This document shows, in pieces, positions 10,374 to 21,504 of a DNA stretch of 64,000 nucleotides. Source of the DNA: Hyaloperonospora brassicae. Taxonomy: Eukaryota > Oomycota > Peronosporomycetes > Peronosporales > Peronosporaceae. The notes under the pieces were generated by a model. That model worked only from the letters and a program-made list of their open reading frames with translations, did not search any database and had not been told where the DNA came from. A program made the translations under genes and the position numbers. Within the stretch, counting starts at the first letter, position 1. Every line of letters begins with the position of its first letter. The stretch covers positions 1 through 64,000 of the forward strand of contig CANTFL010001293.1 of assembly GCA_947650285.1 (NCBI GenBank), in the 5' to 3' direction.

Positions 10374-10973
10374 ATGCGCCCAACGATCTTCTTGTCCGCG
10401 GCACTTCTCTGCCTTGTGACATGTGGCAATGCCGTCACAGCAGCGTCGGACTTGCAGAACCACATCTCGTCGGACGTCAGTTCGCCTGTGGTGGCCAACG
10501 ACAATCGGGTTCAATCTGATGAGAGCACGAAGCAACGGCGCTTGTTTTCGACGTGGGAAGAGAAGGATTCGGAATCTGAAGATGACTCGCCGGCGGCTGC
10601 AGTGGACAGCACTGCCATGGACGCGCAATTTGGAAACACAGGCGCGCCAGCTCGTGAAAGCACCTACGCCTCAAACAGCGATAGCAATTTGGTCAGCTTA
10701 AGTGTCCCTCACAGATTCGGCGACCGTGTCCTCCCAGGCCCTCATTCGAAACGCAGATTCCGAAAGCGTCGATACTGGTTTGCGATGAAGTATGCAAGGC
10801 ATTTTTACAGCAAACACCGGAACCGTGCTCAGGTGCTGCAAAAACTCGCCTTGAACCAATTGAAAGGCGGTCTTATTGCGAGGTACAGCACGTTTATCAA
10901 CGAAGGCTACCTTGATTATCTGGACTTTCAATGCGCCAATCCTATCAACAAGTTAGAGCTCGCTTGTGCATAG
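10374..10973 (+). CDS. Candidate secreted RXLR-like effector, copy A
   Basis: 199 residues, single exon. A hydrophobic signal peptide covers residues 1 to about 23 (cut expected near AVTA/ASD). RRLF at residues 55-58 sits where RXLR motifs usually lie and is followed by a dEER-like acidic patch (WEEKDSESEDD, 61-71). The mature C-terminal half is basic and aromatic and ends with two cysteines (FQCA and LACA) shared with copy B. No known enzymatic domain. The start is fixed by the signal peptide and by identity of the first codons with copy B at 51221. Oomycete effectors of this form act in the host plant; function here is inferred from architecture only. RRLF departs from canonical RXLR, so it may be a variant class. 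Confidence 0.72.
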   Translation: MRPTIFLSAALLCLVTCGNAVTAASDLQNHISSDVSSPVVANDNRVQSDESTKQRRLFSTWEEKDSESEDDSPAAAVDSTAMDAQFGNTGAPARESTYASNSDSNLVSLSVPHRFGDRVLPGPHSKRRFRKRRYWFAMKYARHFYSKHRNRAQVLQKLALNQLKGGLIARYSTFINEGYLDYLDFQCANPINKLELACA

Positions 10974-11292
10974 ACGCACGCGTGATCCCATCTAATAAAC
11001 GAATTGGTGAATGTGTCACGTATTCGCTTGCCGTCCTATTTTGTTGATGTTATCTGAAACTTTTATTTAGCCTAGATACAATTAACGAACCGATTCGATA
11101 ATCGCTGTCGGCCTTTAGTGAATTCTCAACCGACGCACAGAACGGATCTCACGTCCGATCGTGTTACGACATGGGTATAGACTAATGACAAGACACCGCA
11201 CGTTTTCCTAAGGACGTGTGAGCCTTAGTAATGTCGTGACCAACCATTAGTGCCACTATTTTCTTCAGTCTTACAACTTAAAATTAAGATTT
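10974..11292. other. Intergenic, no feature seen
   Basis: Downstream of effector A. It no longer resembles the region after effector B. No gene or repeat recognised. Confidence 0.6.
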
Positions 11293-11512
11293 TTAGGTAC
11301 CCACCCACCCTTTTAATACGTACGTACCCACCTGAAATAGAGGCCCTCCTTAAGTACCGTAGCCTTCCTAGCGAGATACCGCACACTTATACATACAACA
11401 TGGAATATAAATATTCTTTGCTTTGTACACATCCCTCCGTAATACAGGCCTCTTTTGTGGCAGCACATAGCCTTCCGTATAAAATCCGCTCTCATTATCC
11501 GGTTGACCGCCC
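11293..11512. repeat. Left member of a ~220-bp inverted repeat pair
   Basis: Runs in the opposite orientation to 15747-15960 with roughly 85-90 percent identity by eye; the core GGAATATAAATATTCTTTGC is shared exactly. Outside about 220 bp the similarity stops on both sides. Either the two are separate copies of a small MITE-like element, or they are terminal repeats of a larger unit that later received the hAT element. Confidence 0.8.
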
Positions 11513-12354
11513 TAAATTGATTTTGAATATCGATCGATGTCATAAAAAAGCTTACACCATGACACTCTTCTTGGTTCGCATACACGCAGCATGTACGAAG
11601 TGGTACTCAATGAAGCCCGTCTGTCAACTGTCGTAATGACACTTACGCACGCTTTAAGACCGCCTTTGTCATTCTGGGCACGAACTGTAATAGTTAGGTG
11701 ACACAGTCTGTTCTCCCTCACATTTAATGGTGGACCAAGTGAGCGGCTTATACAACTGCTGCGAATGGGCTTTTGAATGCGTTGTCTTAATCCAATACTG
11801 CAGAATTTACTTGTACTAAACTACGGTTCGAATACTTAGCGGACAAGCGCATCAAAATACGTGCACAAGGGGTTCCGTCAAGTGCAGCATAGCCAAGCTG
11901 ATGCCAGCAGTGCAGTCAGGTTAAAGCTGGCTGCCCTTTCTTTTTCGAATAGCCGCTCGAATTGAATGGCTATGTTGGCATTTGTAAATGGATCCACCAG
12001 CACTAAAAACCGTTGCTGCTCCTTGAAGGTGCAGCCATGGTGTGAGCAACCAGCTATAAAGGTTCATTTATATATGTAGAGAAAAACGTTTAAAAAGGTT
12101 AAGGTGTGCGTCGTAATGTGTTTAGATAATTTACTTTTCCGCGATATATGCTGCTGCCAACGTTGACAATGCTGCCCGAGACATCATTATACTGATCGAC
12201 ATGGGCGATCGGTAGACAAGCTACACGCTATAACTTGAGAGAAGTCAGACTAGTAAGCACGCCCCAAGGTACGTACTCTGCGACACTGATATCGTAGACT
12301 CACGAGTGAAAAGCTACCAATTCAGGCAGTGACTTACACAAGTTAGATCATGAC
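11513..12354. other. Intergenic between inverted repeat and hAT element
   Basis: AT-rich with stops in all frames. No gene, RNA or known repeat recognised. Confidence 0.55.
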
Positions 12355-14953
12355 CAGGCCTCCCTACTTACGGGTCTCCCGTAAATACCGTAAATAAGCT
12401 ATTTACGGGACGAGGTCTGACCTTAGATACGGTTATTTACGGGTCCTTTTTTAAAATATTGCGAAGAGCGAAAGCAGTTAGGACAGCTGAGTATCAAAGG
12501 ACTGTGTTTGTATTCATTGTCTCCGCAAAAAACGTAAGTCTCTGCAGAAGCTTGAACCGCCTTGCGTGCATCACGCCTTCCAGAGAAAAGTCTGTCAAGC
12601 TCATCCGGTGGATGTCTTTTTTCCATTTTAGAATGGAGAAGTCGCTCTTTACAGAGAACGATACCGAAATAGTGATTGCCAGTCCACCACAAAACATCTT
12701 AAGCTTCTTAAATCGACCACTTGTGAGTTTCCAGGCCTTGCTGAAGGGCGTTTGGTATGTACACTTGTCCAATAGGTTACGGGAGGGCTCTTCATTGCGC
12801 TAAGCATTTGTGAGATCACGGAAATCGGTTTCAAGGTAGTCCATTGTCGCTTCTGAAGAAATAGGTGCCCAGCGAGCAGCGAGACGTTTACGTTGTGCGC
12901 TTACAATAGCGGTCAAGTCACGTCCATTCAGCGTCACCAGCTCGTGCGGCAGCACTGGTAGCAACACGTCCAAGGAAACGCCATTCAGGGAGTTTCGTTC
13001 GGCCACGACTTCGTCTAGTCCAGCGATCGCATTCAATAGTCCCTTGCTCAAGTTTCTTGCCAGGTGTTCCATGCTGGCATGCCCGGCATGTTGCATGCGA
13101 TTGGATACAAAAACACCTATGTCTTCCAGAAACGTGGTCATATCTGCGATACGAGCTGAGTAGAAATCGTTGCTGGACACAGCGCCTCTCTCGATGTCGA
13201 TGTCTTCACAATGTCCAGAAGCTAATTGGCCGTTTGCTTTGACATTGTCTTTGTAGCAAGTCCGTAGATTGGCGTGGCTTGGCGCTGCCGAGAGACCAGA
13301 GTGTCATCCTTTTGAAGTTGCTTAAAGGTAGCGGTAGCGGCTGCGGACACATCTTCGACGAACATTAGGACTACCCACCATTCATGCGGCGGTTTGCAGG
13401 GCGGGTTCTTCGTCTCCAGGTACTCTTTGATGGCCACACGGCGCGTTTTGAACCATCTGGCTACCTTTGACATGGATTCCCACCTTGCTTCTGCGAGTGT
13501 GCGACATTTCGTTCCCATGTCGTTTATCAGGTTCTGTTGACGGCGCAGATATCTAATGAGTGCTATTAGCATTGACAAATATTGTTTGTCCATTAATTCT
13601 TCGTAGAACGATCGCAACGTCAAGTCCAATTAATGTAAATCACACCAGATGCGGTAACAGCCAGGTAATGCTGCTTGTTCAAATAGCGTGGCCACCCCAC
13701 CAATGTGACCGGTCATTCGCGGTTCGCCTTCCGTTGATATTGAAATCGGCATAGTCTTCCAATCAGTGCAGAGTACATTTAGCACTGCCGAAGCGTGGCG
13801 GTACACTTTTGCTGCTGTATGCCTGCAGAAAACCGGAATCACGATCAAGTGCAAGTTGAGGATCTCGCCATGCCAGAAGAGCCGAATGAGGATATCCAGG
13901 TAAGAATTCGACATATAGGTGGACATATCCAACGCAATTGAGAATGTCCAGCTATTGTCCAAGATATCGGGAATATGTTGCAGATTAAAGGCCACAAAAA
14001 AGCGAGCGTACTGATTGACCTTTTCATCCTTGGCAGTGCAGATCTTCTCAACGCCGGTGACTTCTTTCGTCACGGTAACCAGAGCTTCTGCTTGGCGAAG
14101 GGAAACTCCAGTGCTGAGGAACCCCGCCACCAGATTAATTGCTTTGGATTCGAGATGTCGATTCAATATTTGGTAGTGGCCAATCCAGGGTCTTCAACGG
14201 TATTGGGATCGATATCTTCGAAGATTTAAAGTGCTCTTTATCTGCACCGGTTCGGCAGCCCGTCGTCGTCGTCCTGGTCGAGAATTAGGTTCCCGATGAT
14301 GACGTCAACAATCGCTTTCATGATGTAGAGCTGCATTGCCGTCTGGTTGCCGGCGAAGTGCGATGGAATGATGTTCCTGTGCCTGACTGGTGCATTTCTT
14401 TGAAAAAAGGTGGCCTTCTGATTCCTGGCCAGTAGGTTTAGTTGGTCCCAGCGAGCCTTGTGATGCCGGCTGAAGTGATGTACGTAATTGTCGGTTCGGA
14501 AAAGTTTTGTAAAAGACTTGATATCTTCGGATCTGCGCCACTTCCGTTCTTCCTGGGAGGTGCTCGTGTCTGTGTCCTCTCGGCCAAAGAGAATACAGAA
14601 GAGACAATTTACTGAAACAACCTCCGACGTAACTACGTCCCGACTTGCGATGGAAAGTCCGTAGTTGACTTTAGGTCTGGTTTTAAGGGCGTACGTAGCG
14701 TCGTGCGCGGCATAGCGGGTCGCGGGAGTCGAGTGGGAAGCTGGTAATAAGGCGTGCTAGAGACAGAGTGCGAGGAAAAGGAAGGTGGGAAGGGCGAGAT
14801 AAAGGAGGGAAGACAGGGAAGAGCGCCGGTATAGATTAGGGTGCCGCGAATAATAAAACCTTTTATTGAGCTTCCTAAAATACGGGACAACCTGGACCTT
14901 ATTTACGGTTATTTACGGTACAAGTACTATTTCCCCGTTCATAGGGAGGCCTG
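12355..14953 (-). mobile_element. hAT-superfamily DNA transposon, defective
   Basis: 2599 bp with terminal inverted repeats CAGGCCTCCCTA (12355-12366) and TAGGGAGGCCTG (14942-14953). The flanking octamers ATCATGAC (12347-12354) and ACCATGAC (14954-14961) match at 7 of 8 positions, an 8-bp target duplication as expected of hAT. Subterminal copies of TATTTACGG and its complement cluster near both ends (12380-12445 and 14900-14925), typical transposase-binding repeats. It holds one broken transposase gene on the minus strand. Confidence 0.9.
12800..14612 (-). pseudogene. hAT transposase, broken
   Basis: Cut-and-paste transposase with an RNase H fold. Reading 5' to 3' on -: a BED-like zinc finger (CLFC near 14606, then YVHHFSRHHK near 14470); a VEDPG stretch; the catalytic part 14166-13630 with FSIALDMST (first acidic residue) and ISTEGEPRMTG, where hATs usually have TDGA; then WCDLH-stop-LDL, where the normal motif is HQLDL, so TAA at 13630-13632 replaces CAA. 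The frame continues 13629-13222, then a frame change to the C-terminal part 13180-12800. At least three lesions; inactive. Confidence 0.82.
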
Positions 14954-15746
14954 ACCATGACCCAGCACTATTACGAGCACCGTAAAGATTGACAAGAGCG
15001 TCACATTAGTACCGAAAAGGTAGTTGCTACTTTCCCAGGCAAGCAATGTACATGTTCTTCTATTGTAGCGTTGACGCGCGTGCCACATCAACACGTTCGG
15101 GCATACAATACTTTCGCTACGGACGGACCTTATATTTTGATGGCAAGACGTAAAGAACAGTGCAACACGGAGCCTAGGACAGCGACAGACGATGGGCAAG
15201 ACGTTAGCTTGAGCATATCGCCATGGTTCCAAAGGAGGGACGACCGAATAAATCCGAACGAGTTATCGCTTGCTTAGCGAGCTCGATATCCTTACTGTCG
15301 CCATACAGCTGTGATTCGCCGGACTCGCTGCCATGACTACAACCTCCCTTCCGACTTTTTACAACCTTCTCTGTCTTAAGCAATCTTGACGCTATTTGTG
15401 TCGCTCCCATGCTCTTTAAACGGTCCCCTGACATTGTACGCATACTCGTCATAGAACAGAAGCGAAACATGAATGTATAATGCCTGACGAGAAGCACGTA
15501 AATAGAGCTGTTAAATCGTTGCACTTCAGTTACACCAATGCATAGTCAATCGAAAGCCTACAACATTAAAAACTTGGTATAGCCTCAGCGCGAGGCATCA
15601 TCGATTGCCAAAGCAAACACCGTAAGAAGTGGCAGCAAGCAGTGGCAAATCTCCCTTTCTTTATATAAACAGATAGACATATGCTAAATACTCAATACAA
15701 AAGAAAAATGATCTATAAATATGGGAAATGACATTATAATGGGTTT
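14954..15746. other. Intergenic between hAT element and right inverted repeat
   Basis: No similarity to other parts of the window and no gene recognised. Short open frames here have no protein-like features. Confidence 0.55.
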
Positions 15747-15960
15747 TCATAGGGGGTGTACCAGATAATGAGAGGGGATTTCATACGGAAGGCTGTGTGC
15801 TGCCACAAAAGAGGCCTGTATTACGGAGGGGTGTGTACAAAGCAAAGAATATTTATATTCCATTTTTTATGCATAAGTGTGCGGTGCCTCGCTCGGAAGG
15901 CTACGGTACTTAAGAAAGGGCTCTATTATAGGTAAGCGTGTACGTATCAAAGGTAGTTGA
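15747..15960. repeat. Right member of the ~220-bp inverted repeat pair
   Basis: Reverse complement partner of 11293-11512. Core matches include the stretch around 15775-15850 (complement of the left core). See the left member for interpretation. Confidence 0.8.
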
Positions 15961-16135
15961 ATACCTATAAATTTCCTTCGGAATGTGAACCGCTATTCAG
16001 CCATCACCTTCTTGCTAATTGCCCCTCAGTCTTGAGCTGATCGATATCTGATCGGTCAAAATGATTTGGACCCTTTTTTTGCAGTAGGAATGGGACATCG
16101 ATAGTAAAAAGACCTATAATTGATCAAAAATTACA

Positions 16136-16504
16136 ATGAACATCCTTGCACCACCTCCGCAACCTGCTTATGCATCCCTTGAACATACAACAGTCGTCAT
16201 TACTGCCATGCACATCTGGAAGGATATGTTTTTGCACTCAAACGCACAAGAACGATCGGCAACAGAATCGACGATGACGTCAAAGCTGTTGATCTTCACT
16301 GCCCCCAATCACACCTCCCGTCCATACGCACAGGACCTCACCAGCGTACCATTATTCACCAATAAAACTGGATCCTTGTTCGAGGCAAGTGTACGGCGAC
16401 TAGAAACTGGAGGTTGGCATGTACAACGTGTCAACAGAAAACACAATCATGAGCCCATCATCCACAAGACTTCATTCCGCAAGGGCGCTCTTCTACAGAA
16501 CTAG
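16136..16504 (+). pseudogene. Possible MULE/FAR1-type DNA-binding fragment
   Basis: A 122-codon open frame whose C-terminal part reads RRLETGGWHVQRVNRKHNHEP. The W-V-x(n)-HNHE signature is the end of the FAR1/WRKY-like zinc-binding domain at the N-terminus of Mutator-like transposases. No catalytic domain follows; the frame stops 14 codons later. Could be a relic of a MULE. The cysteine part upstream is not evident, so the call is tentative. Confidence 0.35.
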
Positions 16505-16833
16505 ATCGGCATTCAGTCTTGTCCCTAACGCGCGCTGATGTGAAATTCAGCCATATTATCGCTTTACTGCTGTAAAATAGAGGTATCACGGTCACGTCTC
16601 GAGACGTTTAAAACCTACGCGATTTCCCAACTTAACAGGATGCTGAATGGCCGCTCTCCATTATATCTCTCGTGCATTCATTATCCCTTGCAGCCACTTT
16701 AGACAGGTTGATGCACAGCAGCGTCTGACGCACCTGCTAATTATCTCATCAGATGCGAAATAAATTTGGAGCAAGTACAGTGCTGGCTCGGTATGGCCTA
16801 TTGATGCGACCTATCAGACAAAGACGTATGAAC
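16505..16833. other. Intergenic, no feature seen
   Basis: Spacer between the putative MULE fragment and the left LTR of GypsyA-2. Nothing recognised. Confidence 0.6.
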
Positions 16834-17313
16834 TGTAGCGGAGCTACACAGCTCCTCAAGTCAGAGGAAGACTAAACGCTCTCTGAGCAACTTTGGTTCT
16901 ACGAACCCGACTCAGAGAGTCAACAAGCTCGAGAACTTACGGTTCCTGTTTCAGGGGGACCAAACGATTCAAATGAATCACAGCAGAGAGTGCACAAGGA
17001 GCAGCTACCTTTACAGATATTGCTAGCTCCTACCGATCAAAGACGCCTCGTAAGGCACGTGTCTTTCAGTGATCAAAAGGGGAACTGGACTTTATTTTTT
17101 CTTTTAAACTAAAAGAACACCTTAGATCAACTTAATTAACCTACTCGCTAATGTACTGAATAAAACCTCCCAAAATATATCGTAATCAATGGTTGACAGA
17201 CATCAGTCTTCAATGAATTGATACTGTGTTCTAATATCACTTTAAATGAAATTCCATCCCTTGTGTGAACCACACCTATTGTCGACTATCGGCCGAAGTG
17301 TAACCTCGTCACA
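16834..17313 (-). repeat. 3' LTR of GypsyA-2
   Basis: 480 bp. Begins TGTAGCGGAGCTACA and ends GTAACCTCGTCACA on the + strand. It lacks the ~50-bp tandem unit present in the 5' LTR of the same element, just as in GypsyA-1. Confidence 0.9.
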
Positions 17314-17420
17314 CCCTTCCCCACCAGAATGACGTTACTTCAAAACATCAATCGAAGTCTTTTCTCGAAGAGGACGGTGTGTGCGCGCTTTAACCTCGCG
17401 GGTTAGCAAAACACGAAACA

Positions 17421-18499
17421 CAATGGCATTGACTCCCAATGAGTCACCGACTTTCTCTTCCTACCTCGGCATTATGGTGGAGGAGGACTACGGTAGTGTA
17501 ACCGATGTCATCGGTGAAGAAAGGACAATGTCCAACTCACTAGTGCAAGAGGCAACACCTCATACTGCACCTAAATCATTTGCCTAGCCTGGTGAAACAT
17601 CCGCGCTAGTAGCGCAGCATCATGCCGCAGATGAAGGTTAACGCATCGTCATCAAACCTCTCGATGAGCAAGTCGAGTTGATTCTCCAGCAAGAGGGAGC
17701 GTTCTCTACGTCGCATTAATTCCTGAACGGTTATATAAAACAGGAGTGGTTACGTGTTTTTAACACCAGACGTGGAGCAACGTCTTCGATAAACTGAAAG
17801 CCGTATCCTTGCAACAAGGGCCATCGACCCAGAGGCACTTCGCCCAAATACATAGCCTTGCGCCAGTCCCAACCTGAGAGGTATCTTGAACCTTACCTGA
17901 CCACCCAAGGCCAATACAAGGCACGCCTTGAAAGCTTGGCCGGTGAATTTCCTGAGGAGGTGAACTACCAAATCATCCGCTGGGTGTACCGCAACCGACA
18001 CCTCATCAGCGTCCCAACTCTGATAGCAAGTGCCAATGTGATCGATGTTAGTCTAGAACGAAAGCTTCGGTACGAATACGCCAAGATCAAGGCCAGAGGC
18101 CAGTTACGAATCACACACTCTATGCTTCTGCCACGCCGGCAGCCGCGGGTGCCGACCCTCTGGCGCGGAGCAACCCGCTACCTCCTACCACTATTGGTTA
18201 GAAGCGCTCTCGGTCGAGGTATGACCCTTGCCACGATGTTCGTAAACATCCACGTCGTTTGGGCAATTCCGCCGAAGGGGTATCCCATACTCCCAAGAAT
18301 TCTCCAACTCCGGGTACCCTCGCCTCTCCACCAGATACTGGTATTAACCTTGACGACGACGTCGTTTCAGAAGTCGCTCCACATGGAACTGGCGGTTTTT
18401 TCTTTCTCATCGAGCAGCGTCGGTGGTAGTCGGTGTACCGAACGAGCAGCACGAGAAGGTGCTTCTCGAGATGAGTGGTCTCCGTGCGACATTGGGTAA
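17421..18499 (+). pseudogene. Antisense ORF of GypsyA-2, broken
   Basis: Homologue of the antisense ORF of GypsyA-1: starts MALTPNESPTFSSYL at 17421, 108 bp from the LTR. After several stops and frame changes it aligns again from 17858 (RYLEPYLTTQGQY, then IIRWVYRNRHLISVP, then LERKLRYEYAKIKARGQLR). It keeps CAG codons where GypsyA-1 has TAG. The 3' part overlaps the decayed chromodomain antisense. Conservation of protein sequence between diverged copies supports a real gene in the ancestor. Confidence 0.65.
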
Positions 18500-21440
18500 G
18501 ACCCAAAAAGCTCTCGACGCGATGCAAGCCCGTGCTAAGGTGTTGTAGCTGGATTATGCCCGTGTCCAGGCATTGGGCATGGGCCAAGTCCGGATGGAGA
18601 GTCAACTCGACTTCCTGATACGGATTTAGCAGCCGATGGCAAGGCCAACCTACGCGGCGCAAGCGCGCCCAAATTTACGTCAGACAAATCCCGATATGGC
18701 TTAAGCTCCTGCGTAGAACACAAGATGTGTGCGCAATTTGCGCGGAAGGTTGAGCGTATACGCAAGTCCCTTCTTTGCGACGACCGAGAAAGGCCCAATG
18801 AAGCGCGGGAGTAACTTTTTCCTGAAGACGGCAGACACTACATTTTTAGGTAAGCTTTTAGCATTGAGTAGAACTTGGTCTACGACCTCGTAATGTTCGA
18901 TACAACCTCTGCCTTTAGCATTTGCTTGTTCCTTTTGCTTGTCTTGGCTATCAGCCAGTGCGTCACGCGCATGTCGTAAGACATTCAACCGCGTTGCGAG
19001 AAACTCGCTTACCTGTTTTTGAACAGTAGCAGGGCTTATATCAGCAAGCCGATTGGCCATCTCTTCCTCACCAAGCTCTTAACCACGCAGTGTTAGCGTT
19101 AATGGAACGCGAGGGTGTGTGAGACCATTCACATAGAACGGTTTGTAGCCGGTAAGGGCATGCACAGCTTTATTCAACGCAAATTCAACGACAGGGAGCA
19201 TCGAACTCCAACGCTTCGGCGAATTAGCGCAAACACTGCGTAAGATGTCACCGATGATGCGATTTACTCGCTTGGTTTGACGGACAGTCTGCGGATGATC
19301 TGCTGTGGACATGTTTAATAGTGTGCCGAGCACCTTGAAGATGGACTTCCAAAACGTCTCAGTAAAGCGAATTCTCTTTCAGAGAAAATTGCTAACAGCA
19401 ATTCGTGTTGTCGAAATAGCGTAGATGTAACTTCACCATCAATGGTATCCGGCACCACCGCTAAGTGAGCCATCTTGCCTTAACGGTCAACAAAGACCAC
19501 AATACTCTTATTTCCATTCGAATCTTTCGGTAAACCATACATAGAGTCCATGCTGATGGACTCACAACACCCCTTGGGTACAGTCAAACTAGCCAGCGGC
19601 GCGGCCGCGTGAGGAGAGGGTTTCACCCGTTGACACATCTCACTCGCACACACATATGTGCTCACCCATTTGTATAGTTTAAGCCACCAATGGCATTGGC
19701 TAACTGAGCCTTAGTTCTTCTCACGTCCAAAATGACCACTCTACGCAGTATCATGTGCCTCATAGAGGATCCGATACTTTTACTCCTTATCATGAGGTAC
19801 AACGATGCGAGAGGTATCCTCCACATCCGTGCTGTAGCACAACAGGACTTTATCGATCGAATATCGATGCAGCCTTGCACGTAATCGTGCTGATAATTCT
19901 ATGTCCGAGTCCTTGAACTCGTCGCTCCCAAGATCACGTAGCAGAGATACACAGTGATCATCCTTGGCATATGCCGTACGGATTAAGTCAGTTACCGACG
20001 ACGACAGAGTCGTAACATGAGCAAGCTCATAGTCAGGCCTGCGTGACAACGCATCAGCCAAATCATTCTACTTGCCCGGCTTATACTTCACCTCGAAGTC
20101 GTATTCGGCAATGAAGGAAAGCCAACGAGCCATTCCCTAAGAGAGGTAAGGCGACTAAGTCCTAGTGCGTAGTGACGCATGATCTTTATAGATCACAAGC
20201 GGCTTAGAGCGAAGCAGATAAACTCTGAATTTGACGAGAGCATACTTCATTGCAAGTAGCTCTTTGTCATGAACATGATATTTCTATTATCCAGCCTTGG
20301 CTGTCGCGGGACATAAAAGCAATTACGCGTTCCCGTCCATCAAAATCTTTCTGTAACAGAGTACTGCCTACGACAAAGTCAGATGCGTCACAGACGACAC
20401 TGAAAGATCGATCAGGATCAGGCAAAGCCAAGATTGGCGCATGAAGGAGACCTTACTATAATGCTTGAAAAGCACCATGTTCGGTGCTAGATCAGCACCA
20501 TTCCACATCCTTTTTAAGGAGATTGGTCAATGGCCGAGCCATATCTGCGTAACTCTATCTGTACTTGTGTAGGTTTTTGGCAAGGCCAAGCCACTTACGT
20601 AAGGTCTTTTGGCTCTTTAAAACCGACCAAATCAACTATGGCTTTTACCTTAGCGGGACTAGCTCGAAAGCCTCGCTTACCAATAAAGCACCCTAAAGGG
20701 AATCTCTTCTGCACCAAAGATGCACTTAGGTGCGTTGGAGTACAGCTTATTTGTGCGCATGCACTCGAGCACCACACGTAAATGGTCAATGTGATTGTCC
20801 ACATATGACCGACCGTTCATAGCACGACTATTGACAAAGATGTCATCAAAGTACGTCTGTGTATAACCTCGGTGAGGTCTGAACAATTGTTTCACAAGAA
20901 GATTGAATGTATTCGGGGCATTTGATAACCCTTGCGGTATAACAAGCCACTCTTAGAGCATACCGCTCGAACGCTGACCGCTGTCAGCGGACAATCGCTT
21001 TCTCGCACGAACAGTTGGTAATAACCATCGACTAAGTGGAGCGCACTGTACATTGTGCATCCCACCATATTGATTTGAAGAACATCCTTCCTCGATACTC
21101 GTGTCTGAGCCGGGATAGGAGCCGCATTAAGCTTATTGTAAGCATGAACAATGCGCCACTTCCCATTAGGCTTTTCGACACAGAAGGTCGGTGTTGAAAG
21201 GGAAGAATTGCTCTCACGTATCATTCCTGCCGAGTGATTCGCACAGAAGAAGTCGTCAATGATGTCACACTGATCCTTTGGTAAAGGCATCTGCTGTGTT
21301 ACGCAGTATTTAGTTCCAGGAACCAAGTCAATTTTCATGACGTACACCTCTGTCGGGAGGTAAGACGGACGGTGCGTTGTGGCACACCACGTCTTGAAAT
21401 TCCTTTACCAAAGGATAGAGCGGATCAAAAGGATACCCAA
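18200..21440 (-). pseudogene. pol (RT, RNase H, integrase, chromodomain) of GypsyA-2, broken
   Basis: In transcription order (descending): RT 21347-20892 (PTFCVEKPNGKWRIVHAYNK) and 20895-20677 with catalytic YFDDIF near 20846; RNase H about 20400-20050 in fragments; integrase zinc-finger region 20061-19660 and core 19665-19079 (MDSMYGLP, ADHPQT, YVNGLTHPRVP); GPY/F module 19060-18701; chromodomain remnant about 18420-18200, frameshifted. Many lesions. The polyprotein is not producible. Confidence 0.88.
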
Positions 21441-21504
21441 GAATCGCGGATTCTTTAAGCGCACTAAGTGTTGTCTTTTTGTCCTCAAGAAAAGATTTGC
21501 CTAA

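Noticed and set aside
11250..11636. Open frame of 128 codons on +
   Set aside because: It lies across the ~220-bp inverted repeat and has no protein-like features.
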